Of a stretch of 64,000 nucleotides of DNA, positions 44,342 through 55,389 are shown piece after piece. The DNA lies in assembly GCF_000003815.2 (NCBI RefSeq), contig NW_023365723.1, forward strand, positions 264,699 to 328,698, read 5' to 3'. Below the pieces are notes generated by a model. That model had not been told where the DNA came from, did not search any database, and worked only from the letters and a program-made list of their open reading frames with translations. This DNA is from Branchiostoma floridae (lineage: Eukaryota; Chordata; Leptocardii; Amphioxiformes; Branchiostomatidae). Position 1 is the stretch's first letter. Each line of letters opens with the position of its first letter. Both the position numbers and the translations under genes were made by a program.

Positions 44342-44989
44342 GTGAGTGCTACGTATACTGTCACATTTTCTGTAACCATGATGTGAGCTTAGGAATGTTC
44401 TATGTTGGAGCTGGAGGTTATCACATGTGACTACAAAACTCTGCCAACCATCATAACAGGTACGTAGGTACATACAGCTGTTAGCTTGAAGATTAAGTTA
44501 ATTTAGTAGTAGGACACTGATTCCAAAGACCGACCGTTTTCAAGCAGGATTCCTGAGCCATGAAAAAAATGTGATTAAGGCCACACAACAGTTTAGCTAA
44601 GTTACGTTTTTGGTAAAGAAATCTGGTGTAATTATATTGCAACAATTATTTACTCACAGTAAAAAAGGGGCTAAAGAGGCCAAGGCGGCAGAAGAGGAAC
44701 CCAGCATGGTTGTCAGAATATTGCTAATCGACAAACGTTTCTCTAAAGAACCTTTGAACGTATCTGCCCAGGACCTAGGCAAGTTATTTTAGTAGTAGCT
44801 TGATGGCTAGTTTGATAGACATTCGAACTTTAAATACATTACAGTTAGAATTCACTGGACCGTGGTTACTTGTAGAGTAGCAGACACCATGTGGTGTTTG
44901 CACAATGTAGCGAATATCATAGCATAGAGCTGGAGGTGCCATTCACTATTTATAAAAATGTGTTGTCACAGTAGTAACAATTAACAGAA

Positions 44990-45640
44990 CATAAAACACA
45001 GTCTAACCCCAGGTATGATAGCCGCGGACGGAGTAACGGCCCCCAGACTAATAGTTATGGACAGGGGTACAGGGAATGGGACGACCAGGGTCGTCCAATC
45101 TGTTATGGGTGTCGGGAGCCCGGCCACTTCCAGCGGTACTGCCCTAGCCGTGAGGAACAAGTGTATTGCCGGTGTAAGGAGCCGGGGCACATAAAAAGGG
45201 ACTGCCCCAAAGGCGCTACAACTAACTATGGCAGGCAAAACTTCAACACTCAGACTCCCCCAAACTAGATAGGCCCGCGGCTGAGGGACCAGGCTTGCGG
45301 GAGGGGGCTGTCATCGACATGTGTGTCCCAAAATCCAAACATACGTAGCAGTAGTGAGGATCTCGGATCAGTGTTAGCTAGGACGACCGGGAAGTTTGAC
45401 GTGGTGGAAGTGGATTTTGAAGGTGTTTCCTTCCATTGCCTGATTGACACCGATTCACAGGTGAATTCTTTAACTTATAGTTGTTTCAAAACACATTTCG
45501 GGGACAGGGGGAACGTCTGAAGGACGCGTCAAGTTGGTTGAAGTTGACAGGCGCTAACGGGCTGCCAATCAAATTTGTGGGTTACTGTGAATTAGATGTG
45601 ACGTTTAGGGGACGGACGGTGTCATTCAGGCACACGCAGT
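44990..45640 (+). pseudogene. Ty3/gypsy-type retrotransposon gag-pro remnant
   Basis: The nucleocapsid part has one good CCHC knuckle (CYGCREPGHFQRYC) and a second with altered spacing (CRCKEPGHIKRDC). After a stop, an aspartic-protease segment reads FHCLIDTDSQVNSL, where the usual DTG has become DTD. A frameshift follows, then LTGANGLPIKFVGYCELDV, typical of gypsy proteases. Reverse transcriptase, integrase and LTRs were not found nearby. Inactive: the protease motif is altered and the frames are broken. Confidence 0.72.
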
Positions 45641-46158
45641 AATATGAAGTGCCATTGAAACATGTGAAGCATAACCCTAACGCACAGCCTCAGTAAGGAG
45701 ATTTTTTACTGCCTGAGCAGATGGATATTCGCATCGGCTGCTACAGCAAAACGTAATTTTATCTTTGATTTGGAACTGAGTTATGGATGACCTTATGGGT
45801 GGCTTTACCCTCGCCTTCCTGGCTGGGGTTCCCAGAGAACTACAACTACATGGCGACTGGAATCTATGTAATATGGGCACACACAAATAGTAAGGGAGGG
45901 CTTGATGCCCGTTTCCCAGTTAAGAAAACCCCCAGAGCATTTACCATGAAATTAATCCTAGTTTAATGTGATAACCTTTAGGAATAGCATTTTATACAAT
46001 ATTAACTTGTTATATTCTAACATTGTGTTAATCCCTATGAACTTTATAATGCTAGCTAACCTTTATCCGATGGATTACCTATACCTGTTTGAAAAAAAAG
46101 GCAATGTATATAATATATGACGTCGACAGCGTCGACAGTGGTTTCTTACTGCAATATC
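45641..46158. other. no gene seen
   Basis: Non-coding up to the assembly gap. Confidence 0.4.
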
Positions 46159-46258
46159 NNNNNNNNNNNNNNNNNNNNNNNNNNNNNNNNNNNNNNNNNN
46201 NNNNNNNNNNNNNNNNNNNNNNNNNNNNNNNNNNNNNNNNNNNNNNNNNNNNNNNNNN
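46159..46258. other. assembly gap (100 N)
   Basis: Exactly 100 N, the usual placeholder for a scaffold gap of unknown length. Sequence on either side need not be adjacent. Confidence 0.99.
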
Positions 46259-46781
46259 GGGTTATCAAGTCTCAAAACCTGACATGCCTGCATGACTGGC
46301 AGCTGAAATTCGCAAACTCGTTCAAATGCATTATGCATATGCACATTGTTGATTTGTAGATGTGTACAATTGTTGTTGTAACTTATGCTGGCTAGAAATA
46401 CTTCCAATTTACCAAAAGCAGTCTCAGTTTTACCAAACGTAATATTATACCAATGCTATTGCATCTCTCTGTATGTTGTTTTATTTCCTACAAGACTAAA
46501 TGTTTATGACAACATTGATATTTAAGTGCAATATTTTCTTAGTAGTTTCAAGGAATATAGACATTTGTGCCCTCACCAAATGTGCACCATTCCGATAGTA
46601 TTACTGTCAATCACAGTGGATGATAGAAGACTTTTCTCTTTTCTTCCTTAAACTGGGAAGACATCACAGTGAACATGGCAGAAAAGAAGAAACAATATGT
46701 CATCAATTAGACATCAGGGATACTTGCACAGCTTTAATTTTACCTGCCCTGAATGTACTGATGAATATTTTCTTTTCCCAG

Positions 46782-49577
46782 TGCCCTGTTGTTCGAATCC
46801 TTCGAAAGGGATGCCAGAGTTGTAACTAAACAATTAGATGAGATGGAGGACGTCACCGAAGAGGTTTGTACCCTGTGGCCTTCCTTTGTAGTCTGAAATT
46901 TTCTCGGAATAAACTGAAATTCCACACCTACTCAGGTTGGACAAGTCAACTAGCCCCATTGTCCCGGGCAAGTGAAAATGCTGTTCGGGCAAGTGCATGA
47001 CCTACCCTCAGATTTTTCCATTGAGTGTTACCTTTTACAGTCTGACATAACATCAAGCAAATTGGTCAGCATTGAAAAATAGAGGCAATGATAAGAATCC
47101 ATTGCTGGAAGTGAATGGTTTTACTTTTGGATTCCCCTTGGAATTTGGGCCGAGAAACAGCTCATTGTTTACGATAATAGTACAATAAAGATAACCAAGT
47201 TTTACATAAGCTTTCCTGTGTCCTCAAAGGCCGCTATTGAGAACGTTGAGGCATTGAACGTGACTGATAAACCGTCTGCTTCATTGCTCTGTTGATGGAG
47301 CACGCAAAGTTTTTCGGGGCAACAGCACAAACGACCAGTGCCCCTCCACAACACCCAACCCTCCACAGCAGCCCGGATCTCTACCACAACCGTATCACTA
47401 CCCCAAAAAATGTTACCCTAGATCTACACGATGATCCCAAATTTCTTGTCCCAGTCATGTCATATGATGCAGAATGAGTGATGGGACTTAATGGCAGCAA
47501 CGGATATCCACGTTTCAGCAAATAAAGGGCATCAAAATGTAGCATCAATGATATCAGTTGTGTAAAGCTGTGAACTATCAGGATTTTTTACTTTACCCTT
47601 GTATCATTCGTCTTAATTAGGACTTTGCATCTGACGAGGAATGGCTGTTACCAAGGAACAATGAAGTCCAGCTCGTAGAGCGACTCCCCCCAGCCAGCCA
47701 TAGACCACAGCTTGTGGCGCCAAAGATCGAGAGGTTGGAGCTTGCTGAGTTTGAGACTGGGCTGTCAGCCCTTTGGCAAACAGGAAAGGTAAATACCACT
47801 AAATCTGGAAGAAACGTTAGGCCATTATCAGCAATTATAGCCTAGTAAAACTGTGATTGCAAGCTGATTTACCCTGTATCAGCATCGCCTGTACAAGTCA
47901 TATCTGGTGTTGTGTGAACTCTTAAACATGAACCGGTATCTCATACGGAGACTAAAAGACTACAAGGCTTTAGGATGCATGCAGTAATGTTCGACTGTAG
48001 AATTCCATCATGGCACCCAAGTTTGTTAGACCCATCGGCGATGGCCACACTGTGGCCCAAACAGCACCACAGCAGGGGGCTGGTAGTATTTATTTCTCTA
48101 TCTATTTTTCTCATCTCTTCAGTTGACAGCTTCACAGAAGAGAGCGCTCGACGAATACACTACAAAGCAACTGTGAAAATGTGAAAGGAGGTATCAAACT
48201 CCGTTCCAATTGTTGTTCAAATATCGGAAATTAAGGAACACATCTTGCATATAATAAAAAGGACTTTTCTTTCATTGGCGTATTTTTTTGGTTATAATAA
48301 TAATGGTTATGTAAAATTGGATAATGTGTGTTTTTCCAGATGCTATCGGTAACTCTGCCAACGGCCCCGCACACGGCCCCGGTCCCGCCATCGGCCACGC
48401 CAACCGCAAACCAAAAGGTTAGTAACACAACACTCGCCTACGACCCCGCCAATGGCCCAGCCAACGGCCCAGCCAGCGGCCCAGCCAGCGACCACGACAG
48501 CGGCCCTGCCCACGGTCCCGCCAAAGGCCCAGCCAGCGGCCACACCATCGGCCATGCAAACCGCAGACCAAAAGGTTAGTGACACGATAGTCACTGTTTA
48601 GATATCTTAATTTGTCTTATACAACAGGGTTGTAGAGGCATTCCATAACTGAAGCTAGTTTTAAAGTTAAACTCACTGCTCAGACTGTAATTGTACACAT
48701 GGTCTGGCTCACAGCTTGGCCATGCCAAGTCACTCTTCAAGACACTGTTCCATATGGAGGTATTAGCAAAGACGTGATGATTCATCAACAAGGAAATAAG
48801 GATTGATTAATACTAATAACCACAAAGATACAGTAAGCCATTGAGCCCAGTAAAGTCGCTTGGCTGGCACGAGTGCTATGGGCACTGGGTACACTTCTTC
48901 CGCAATGGCAGAGTTATTAAGGTCAACATTTCTTTGCTCAAGTGCCTATTAGGTAAAATGGCCATGTTTCCTCAGTTAAACTGTAAGGTCATCAAAAATC
49001 CTTTTTATCTACGTCAAGTTTATAATCTATGTTCCCCAGCCACATGTCTCAGCAATGTTTCTGACATGGTGATGGTGGGAACTCAGCTCAAATTAAATGT
49101 TACCCACACTCCAACAAAAATTCAGTTTTAAAGATTATTTCCCCCTAATCAGGTTCTAACCTAAAAGATACGTTTGGTTGTATGGTTGGTGTGCTCATTT
49201 CGGAGTTTAGGCACTTCAGGTACAAACACATCAATCCACAGTTGGATGATGGAACCAGCTGCCCAGTATGCCCCAAGGTACAACTCTTTTGATTTATCAG
49301 CACACCTGAATAATTTTGATTGAGAATATATGGCTAATTGCCATATATTGATTTGTTACCAGGCAGAAATTCAAATAGAAGTATTGCTACTGTTTTTGTA
49401 CTTAAGTAATGCTCAGATCTTTTGTTTTTTGTCTAAATTATTGAATTTGATTATCAATTATTATTACAGAGTGTCGGAAAGAAAATCGTTACGCTTGATG
49501 CCAATTTTGGATTGGTGAGGAAAGCTAGTTCGGGCAAGAGCTATGCAGATCCCTCAACATGGCACCAGAATGTTTGA
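46782..49577 (+). CDS. five-exon KDZ-transposase-like gene model (3' part)
   Basis: The exons are 46782-46863, 47621-47788, 48340-48574, 49153-49277 and 49470-49577. All borders are GT-AG and the phases agree, giving one frame to TGA 49575. Exon 2 is acidic (DFASDEEWLLPRNNEVQLVE), and exon 3 is Thr/Pro then GPA-repeat-rich. Exon 4 ends DDGTSCPVCPK. Exon 5 continues KKIVTLDANFGLVRKASSG. CPxC followed by a vxxDANFxLxRK segment is the signature I associate with KDZ (Kyakuja-Dileera-Zisupton) transposases, D being catalytic. The rest of the transposase is missing, so the product is truncated. An alternative exon at 47230-47295 also joins exon 1 in phase and ends in a stop. Confidence 0.5.
48435..48560. 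repeat. 12-bp GC-rich repeat in exon 3 of the KDZ-like model
   Basis: Imperfect copies of ggcccagccarc (encoding GPA-x). An exon-end motif (aaccgcaraccaaaag|gttagtracac) occurs at both 48404-48428 and 48560-48586, so part of the exon with its donor has been duplicated. Confidence 0.7.
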
Positions 49578-49649
49578 AAAGTAGACTAACATAAGGTATG
49601 CTGTAGGTGCTCAACGCAATTTCCTGAACAAAACTAGGATAACTTTAAG

Positions 49650-50741
49650 TAATGGCTCGGTGAACATGGCAGGTCTATTGTGTCACTTGTGTAGACAGGA
49701 TGACGACAGAGAACTCTTTATGACCGCGGCAGAAAGCACTGTCTGTAGACCTTGTTAATCGTGAAATCGATTTAATGAATACGATCAGTGGGTGGCAAAA
49801 ATGTTGTTGTGTACTGAAAAGGGGACGACAAACAGTTCGTCGTCCTGGCGACAGACAGGAAGCTCCCCAAGTTCCCAGGCCTCCCCTCTAATTATAAACC
49901 GGGAGATCAGTTTGTGCTTGAGTGCAAACGCTCTTTCAAAGTATGGGGGACCCCTACTGAACAGCAGGACTTTCTGGTAGGCCGCGCGTGCGTCGGGGAG
50001 CCAGAAACGCACATCCAACTGCTCAGCGACACAGACAAAGACGACGTGGACATCGTGTTCGCGCACCTGAAAGAGGCGTATGCCGATAAGGAGGCGCGCC
50101 ACCTCAGTGGAGAGTACGGCACGAGGTACTGTGCACTTTTGGAGATGTCGCTGAGAAAAGGGCACAGATTGTTGCGTCTTTCACCAGCACTAAGTCAGAT
50201 AGAGATAGAAGAATTCAGACGAGAGCTTCTCCCTGTGGCTGAGAAAAACTGAGATACCTTCTCGAGTGAAGTGAAGAATGAGCTAGCAAAGGTTTCCAAC
50301 TATTTCTATAAAATGCAATATATCAAACACCAAGCCTACCGAGTCCCCGGTAATTCTCCCTGGCCAAAGACATCATGGACAAGTAGAGGCAGGGTAAAAA
50401 CAGAAGCAAGCAACTACCAAAGTGTCACAGTGCCTGTGTGGCATAAATGAGGAAGGACAGTTGTTCCTTCGCCAATGGCAACATCCAGAAGAAGTTGGAC
50501 TTCGAGGTTGATGCGAAACGGACCAATGTTAGTAATTTGACAGAAGCGGAGGCGACGGCATTCACCGCCCTGAACAAGGCCGTCCTCAACGCAGCATTTA
50601 ACTTCCACGTTGACGTCCAGATGGAGCCTGCAAGTGGAAAAAGCCAAGGAAGAGTGCAAACACAGATGCGCAAGGTCAACGACTTGGCGCGGTGGAATCC
50701 CAAGTCAGACAGCCAATCAACACCCAGCTCAAAAGCTGTAG
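49650..50741. repeat. segmental duplication, copy 2, left part (empty site)
   Basis: Counterpart of 294-1392. It runs without interruption into 50742 onward (ctgtagagtcttacaag), so it shows the state before the insertion at 1392. Confidence 0.93.
49818..50252 (+). CDS. unknown protein A, copy 2 (open)
   Basis: Open from after a TGA at 49815 to TGA 50250, 144 codons. It begins KGDDKQFVVLATDRKLPKFP, then SNYKPGDQFVLECKRSFKVW, and ends EEFRRELLPVAEKN. There is no in-frame ATG near the start, so it is probably an exon (the preceding tgaaaag could serve as acceptor). No domain was recognised. Copy 1 carries a 5-bp frameshift, so this copy is the better one. Confidence 0.45.
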   Translation, partial: KGDDKQFVVLATDRKLPKFPGLPSNYKPGDQFVLECKRSFKVWGTPTEQQDFLVGRACVGEPETHIQLLSDTDKDDVDIVFAHLKEAYADKEARHLSGEYGTRYCALLEMSLRKGHRLLRLSPALSQIEIEEFRRELLPVAEKN

Positions 50742-50809
50742 AGTCTTACAAGCAACAGTGCGCCTCCAAGTCTAGAGGATTTGATGTCAGATCTATCCGT
50801 GTCGAGTAA
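50447..50809 (+). CDS. unknown protein B, copy 2 (120 codons)
   Basis: ATG 50447 (MRKDSCSFANGNIQKKLDFE) to TAA 50807. It includes NLTEAEATAFTALNKAVLNA and ends RGFDVRSIRVE. It could be a last exon of the same unit as protein A. In copy 1 the reading frame is cut by the transposon and lacks 32 bp at the end. No family recognised. Confidence 0.42.
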   Translation: MRKDSCSFANGNIQKKLDFEVDAKRTNVSNLTEAEATAFTALNKAVLNAAFNFHVDVQMEPASGKSQGRVQTQMRKVNDLARWNPKSDSQSTPSSKAVESYKQQCASKSRGFDVRSIRVE

Positions 50810-51657
50810 GGTTGCCAATCAGAATATACGATGATCGACTGAGAAAAGATCATAGACTGGTGCAGATAGAAGAACAACTGTCGATTGCACACGACCTGAG
50901 CTATAGTTTGGCCGTCTTCGTATTATCGTTATTGTTGCTATGCATAATTTTTACTAGCAATGTTTCAGTAGATCTGGTCTTCAAGCAGTAACAGAACTCA
51001 CATTATCTAGCAGATTCCCATTATCGCATTACAGGACAACCGACTTTAACTCTGTTCATAACCAGTCAGTTTTAGTTTAGAAGTAGCTAACATTCGTTTA
51101 GTTATCAAGGTTCGTAGATTAGTTAGGTTAGCAGTTATATAAGATTCGTGAGCAGAAAGGCTCACATCAAGCTCACAAGCACTTGGCAGATGCCCGTTCT
51201 CCACAAATGTATTTATCTAGTTAGCTTACCGACTCGTTCCGCCGACTAGGTCACTCGACTCCTATTATACTTAAGTTTGCTTACCTCGTTACCTTGTGTT
51301 ACCTAACTCGTTCACCTGTTAACGCATGCTTTCGACGTTATTCCTACAAGCGCAGTTCTCGATTGTAATGTTAAAGCATCCTCTTGACGCCTGTGTCACG
51401 CCCATGGCCTTTGACATCCAGATATGTACAGACTCTGGACTAGCATTAAAGATGTCATGCACCAAGCCGTCTGTTCGTGATAACGAGTTGGTGTGATTAT
51501 GATTTGTATTCTCAGTGCCAGATTTATGGGTATGTCAGTTGTATACATGTAGGCATGGAGTCATTTTCTTTACCATTGAAATTCAATTACAATTATAGAC
51601 CGACCTGGCAGCAAAAAAAGTGAGTATTATATTTAGAAAACCTGGTGAGAGAGAAAG

Positions 51658-51930
51658 ATGCGAAGATGCCTAAATAAGAATCGCCTGAGTTTTACCTTCG
51701 ATCATTCATCAACAGCCATTCACAACTGGAAGGCATACATGTTACGTGCGGTCAATCAGGAGCTTGGAAAACAATCAGCATTGCAGCAACTAGACAATCA
51801 AACGGACCTTATCATCACTGATTGGGCCACGAAGTTCCTTCCGATGAAATACAGACCACATGCCTGGGTTTTTCGGTAAATGTGGGTGGAGCTGACACGT
51901 GGCGTCAGCCATCACCAAAGGAAACTTTGC
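51658..51930 (+). pseudogene. 'DWAMKFLP'-family fragment, copy 3
   Basis: The ORF from 51658 ends ITDWATKFLPMKYRPHAWVF. A +1 frame continues FFGKCGWS, then TGA where Trp is expected. It joins RAG1-like sequence at about 51950. Confidence 0.5.
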
Positions 51931-51975
51931 GTGCAACTGATAAGGCACAAGATAGTTGTACGTTGATCAAGGTCC

Positions 51976-52559
51976 AGCCATGAATTTGTTGCGATAATGA
52001 AAGAGGTTGTCAAGGTTCTTAGGTCTGCCCTTTTATCCAGAATGCGTGGCCTTTCATATGAGCGGTCCTTTTTAACTTCATTCCAGAGAAAGTATCCAGA
52101 TGGTCAAGCGATTGTACTCAAGTTGGCAAAACAACGGAAGACAGCAAACTCAAAGCTGCAAAGGACCATAGATGGATACAATGCGGTGGCTTGGGAGACA
52201 AAACAGCTCAATTCCCCAGTGTCTGCTCAGTTTCGGGAGGCAACCGACCCCTCTGGGCAAACCTACTCGTGCCTGGACCCAAAAACAGTTGAAATCGGAC
52301 AACATACAAAACGTATCAGAGCGTCAACAGTAGTCGTAGTTTTATCAAGTAAATATATCGTTGTGGCAGTTATTTTCCCTCTTAATACAAATTACCTGCC
52401 GAGGAAGATATTGCAGTCGTTTTGAAACCATGTATTATCGCTACAAACTTGCACGTGGTAAAATGCAGTGATGGACAGTATGAGGTGTGTCTTGACTACG
52501 GCAGACGGAAATGATGCGCTCTTCGATGGCTCTTTCGAGAGTCCGAAACGTGCACACTA
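51976..52559 (+). pseudogene. RAG1L: RAG1-like fragment, N-terminal/early catalytic part, copy 3
   Basis: The cleanest of the N-terminal copies. A 142-codon open stretch from ATG 51997 reads through KYPDGQAIVLKLAKQRKTAN and IDGYNAVAWETKQLN. The segment EEDIAVVLKPC...VVKCSDGQYEV (about 52398-52490) lies in another frame. The upstream frame has a TGA where the 61-kb copy has Trp (VRWPTSSHEF). It ends at cacacta|agtaagcc, then Harbinger sequence follows. Confidence 0.68.
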
Positions 52560-52651
52560 AGTAAGCCTTCATTTAAACGTTGCATCAGTGCTAATTCATC
52601 GAATTGAACGGATACTTGTCAGGTAAGAGGTGTCGACAACTCTCTGTGTAA

Positions 52652-53524
52652 GGCCCGATTTAGACACAAAACGCTTTAACCGACCTGCGTCGGTTAACCG
52701 TCACATGACGCTTAACCGACACGGTGACAGTTCCCTTTAGACACACCGGCGGAAGCGTTTTCGAATCCCGCGTATTTCAAAATGGCGGGGGAAGAGGCTC
52801 TCATCTTCGTGTTGCAGCAGTTCGTGTTTTTTATGCTCGCCACACGCGTTTTCATGCATGTGGCACGCCGCGTGCGCACACAGAGAAGAAAGAGAATGAG
52901 GCGCATGTTGAGGGATGCGCAAGACACAGGCTTGAACCAGGCGTTCTTCGTCCTCCCCGCGCTGGCGATAGTGGAAGCCGGGCGCGTTGATCGTGTTGTA
53001 GGGGAACTCCCGAGAAGCAGCCACTGGTGGGAGGTCATTGCTCTTGGAACATTTGACGACCTTCAATGGTACAAACGGTTCCGAATGAGGAGAAACACAT
53101 TTATGATCGTACTGAATCACCTGGAGAATGCGCTACTTCACACCAACACCCGTATGCGTTCCGCGATCACAGCACAGAAGCGCCTCGCCATTGGTATCTA
53201 TTGGCTGGCTTCAGGAGACCTCATGAGAACTGTGGCTAACCTGTTTGGTGTAAGCGAAGCTTCTGTAAGCAACATTATCCATGAGGTGTGTACTGCAATC
53301 GTGGACATCCTGGGACCACTGTACCTGACCTTCCCCCGAAGAGAAAAACTCAGAGAAATCATACAAGGGTATGAAGAGGTGTGGGGCTTTCCGCAGTGCC
53401 GAGGTGCTGTGGATGGGTCGCACATCCAGGTTAAGGCCCCATCATCGAAGAGCCGGACAGACTACTACAACAGGAAGGGCTTTTACTCCATGATTTTGCA
53501 AGGCACTGTGGATTACCTTTACAG
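52652..53524 (+). mobile_element. PIF/Harbinger element 5' end and HARBI1-like transposase first exon
   Basis: The terminus ggcccgatttagacacaaaa follows taa (52649-52651), the TWA target typical of PIF/Harbinger. A subterminal perfect inverted repeat ttaaccgac-ctgc-gtcggttaa lies at 52676-52697. The exon from ATG 52782 encodes about 247 residues. They include a basic N-terminus (RRVRTQRRKRMRRMLR), an HTH-like region (YWLASGDLMRTVANLFGVSE) and GAVDGSHIQVKAPSSKSRTD with the first catalytic Asp. It ends at a donor (ttacag|gtacac). The exons with the other two catalytic residues and the 3' terminus are missing. Confidence 0.82.
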
Positions 53525-53582
53525 GTACACTTTCTATAATTTCTAGCAAATGTGCTATCTATACCTGCCCCAATATTGACAG

Positions 53583-53828
53583 GAGTGAGGGATGAGGCAC
53601 TCCGTAAAGTAGGTTCATACAATACTCAAAGGACCTTGTCGGACATAAAGACGACAGCTGTCTTTGTGAGGCTAAATGCAAACAAGCTATCAGATGCTGC
53701 TCTCAGTCAGCAAGCTCATGGCGTAAAATGTGAACCCTTGCTTACCACAGAGCCATGGGACGAGGGATAGATGCTACATGGGCAACTTTTTCAAAACATA
53801 AATCATTAGGGAAGTAGTCCAGGTTACA
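53583..53828 (+). pseudogene. RAG1L: RAG1-like fragment, zinc-binding part, copy 3
   Basis: Same boundaries and damage as 28341-28587 (starts VRDEALRKVGSYNTQRT, ends TTEPWDEG, TAG). It follows the Harbinger exon after 58 bp, so the Harbinger element separates two RAG1-like parts. Confidence 0.62.
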
Positions 53829-54368
53829 CGAGTAATTTCAGAAGTGAAGAAGAGTAATTTCAGCCGCTGCTTTTGAGCTCTATTAACTATGAACACTGCA
53901 TTATAATAAAGCCTCCCAACACCCAGATAGCAGTCTTCTGAAGTCAACTTTAAGTCAAGTTTAGTGATTGAGTAACCCATGCGGCATAACATTATAATAG
54001 CCATAAAGACAACCATTTCATACTAGTATTTCTAAGATTTACATGTATGGTTACAGTCTGTATGTTTTATTGATTTTTAAATGTACTTGTAGAGGTTGGA
54101 AGGATGACCTGACCCTCTGGCCAGACACCGACTATGGCTGCATTTACACCTATCTGATCAGCAAACCTGGCCCATTTAAAGGAGAAGCACTGCGAGCCTA
54201 CACGTCCCTCGAGGCCTACAATCTGTCCGCCAGTGGGCATGTGCGGGAGTGCAGGTTCCATGCCATAGGGAAGGATGTCGAGATGCTGTAGGCGCACTTG
54301 TGCAGTCTAACACTAGCGAACATCGATGTTCTGGCAGCAATTGGGGCAGCACTGGAAACAATGACGCT
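53829..54368. repeat. duplicated tail shared with 58252-58790
   Basis: The 786-bp block 53583-54368 is nearly identical to 58007-58790. It includes this non-coding part and the exon at 54093. The two copies diverge exactly after gaaacaatgacgctt. Confidence 0.9.
54093..54291 (+). pseudogene. SWIM/YqaJ-associated-type exon, copy 1
   Basis: After an acceptor (acttgtag) the frame reads GWKDDLTLWPDTDYGCIYTY, LISK, then ALRAYTSLEAYNLSASGHV and a stop at 54289. The W-P-x...IYxYLI...AYxSLEAYNxxxSGHV pattern is one I recall from multi-copy lancelet and cnidarian proteins that also carry SWIM or YqaJ-like domains; the name is uncertain. Confidence 0.38.
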
Positions 54369-54472
54369 TTCTTTATGTCAAGTTGAAAGTCTTTAGTCTT
54401 AAGTTTAAGGCCAAATATTTCTTTAAACCTGCCCAACCCATGTAAACCTTACCTTTACCTAGTCCCATCCTC

Positions 54473-54718
54473 ATGTCTGAGGGTCACAAAATATATATAA
54501 ATTGTGGAGCTCGGCAGAAAAACGCAGAACACCTGGCAGGAGCTGCTAACCACCTGACCCTGCGATGGCACGTTAGCTTAGAAAACGTTGTCTACCAAGT
54601 TGAGATTGTTGGTGGTAAGCCCCTGAAGCTTCAAATCGTCAAGTTCAAGGACATCGTCGCCACTGTGCAGCTGCCAAAAGACCGGACGCTGCCAGTGGTA
54701 GAGATGGAAAAGGCGTGA
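54473..54718 (+). CDS. unknown 81-residue ORF
   Basis: ATG 54473 to TGA 54716. It contains CGARQKNAEHLAGAANHLTL, then PLKLQIVKFKDIVATVQLPK. No domain was recognised. An exon-like frame follows at 54875-54983. Confidence 0.28.
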   Translation: MSEGHKIYINCGARQKNAEHLAGAANHLTLRWHVSLENVVYQVEIVGGKPLKLQIVKFKDIVATVQLPKDRTLPVVEMEKA

Positions 54719-54874
54719 CACGCCTTGGGGCATTCAGGGAGTGTTAGTACAGACATTGCTTTTATCCCAACATCATAATATTTTGTGTACAAATTATATA
54801 TTCTTTATAACACAGTATTACTCTTAGATTTACAAGACTCTTCATCTGAGAATTTTCTTTAAAATTCTTTATAG

Positions 54875-54983
54875 AACTTGAAGACGTGTCACAAAGCTTC
54901 CTGCGGGAAGCCCTTAACCCAGGAGAGAATCTCCTGTATAGGAGGAGGCTTTGGGTCCGTTATCTACGTTCTGTGGGAAAGAT
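54875..54983 (+). CDS. unknown exon
   Basis: Acceptor ttatag and donor agat|gtaagt flank LEDVSQSFLREALNPGENLL, then YRRRLWVRYLRSVGK. After the next acceptor (tcttcag, about 55078) the frame stops quickly. Family unknown. Confidence 0.35.
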
Positions 54984-55389
54984 GTAAGTATCATTCTGGT
55001 TTCTTGTATGTGTATACTTAAATACTTAACCTTAAACGACATGTCATGAATTTACTTCTTTTTTCGTTTTTCTTCAGTCAAGAACCCACGTGCAGTGGTC
55101 ATGAGACTTGTTTAGTACAGTGTAGCTGCCAGGTTTGTAAGGCAGGGTGATGTAATCATTATCATTTATCTTGCCGTACGTTTATCTCTGAGTGTATCTT
55201 GTTTTCATCTACTCTTATTTTGAGCTCGTGTGAGCGACACACATGTAATCAGAATACTTGATATATATCTTATGTCTGCCTGTGTTTCTCGAAAAGTGAG
55301 CAGAGATGAAACTTTTCCAAGTCGGCCAAACTGCGTGTCCTTGTGGCTTGTTGTGTAAGCTGCTATGGTAAGTTGGTTTATTTGTTTAC

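Larger units (their letters stand above)
50742..52559. repeat. segmental duplication, copy 2, right part
   Basis: Counterpart of 8389-10172. The non-coding block 50810-51510 is followed by the module beginning tattctcagtgccag, which is also found at 26.5, 32.9 and 60.1 kb. Confidence 0.92.

Noticed and set aside
46782-46863. tRNA-like B box (gttcgaatcc)
   Set aside because: No A box at the right distance and no cloverleaf; the bases are part of a coding exon with good splice sites.
49818-50252. Unknown protein A as the RAG1 region upstream of the RAG1-like core (shared 'YADKE' and a C..L..(A/S)LR pattern)
   Set aside because: The similarity is short, the frame ends in a stop, and a second unrelated ORF lies between it and the RAG1-like part. 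Not enough to claim.
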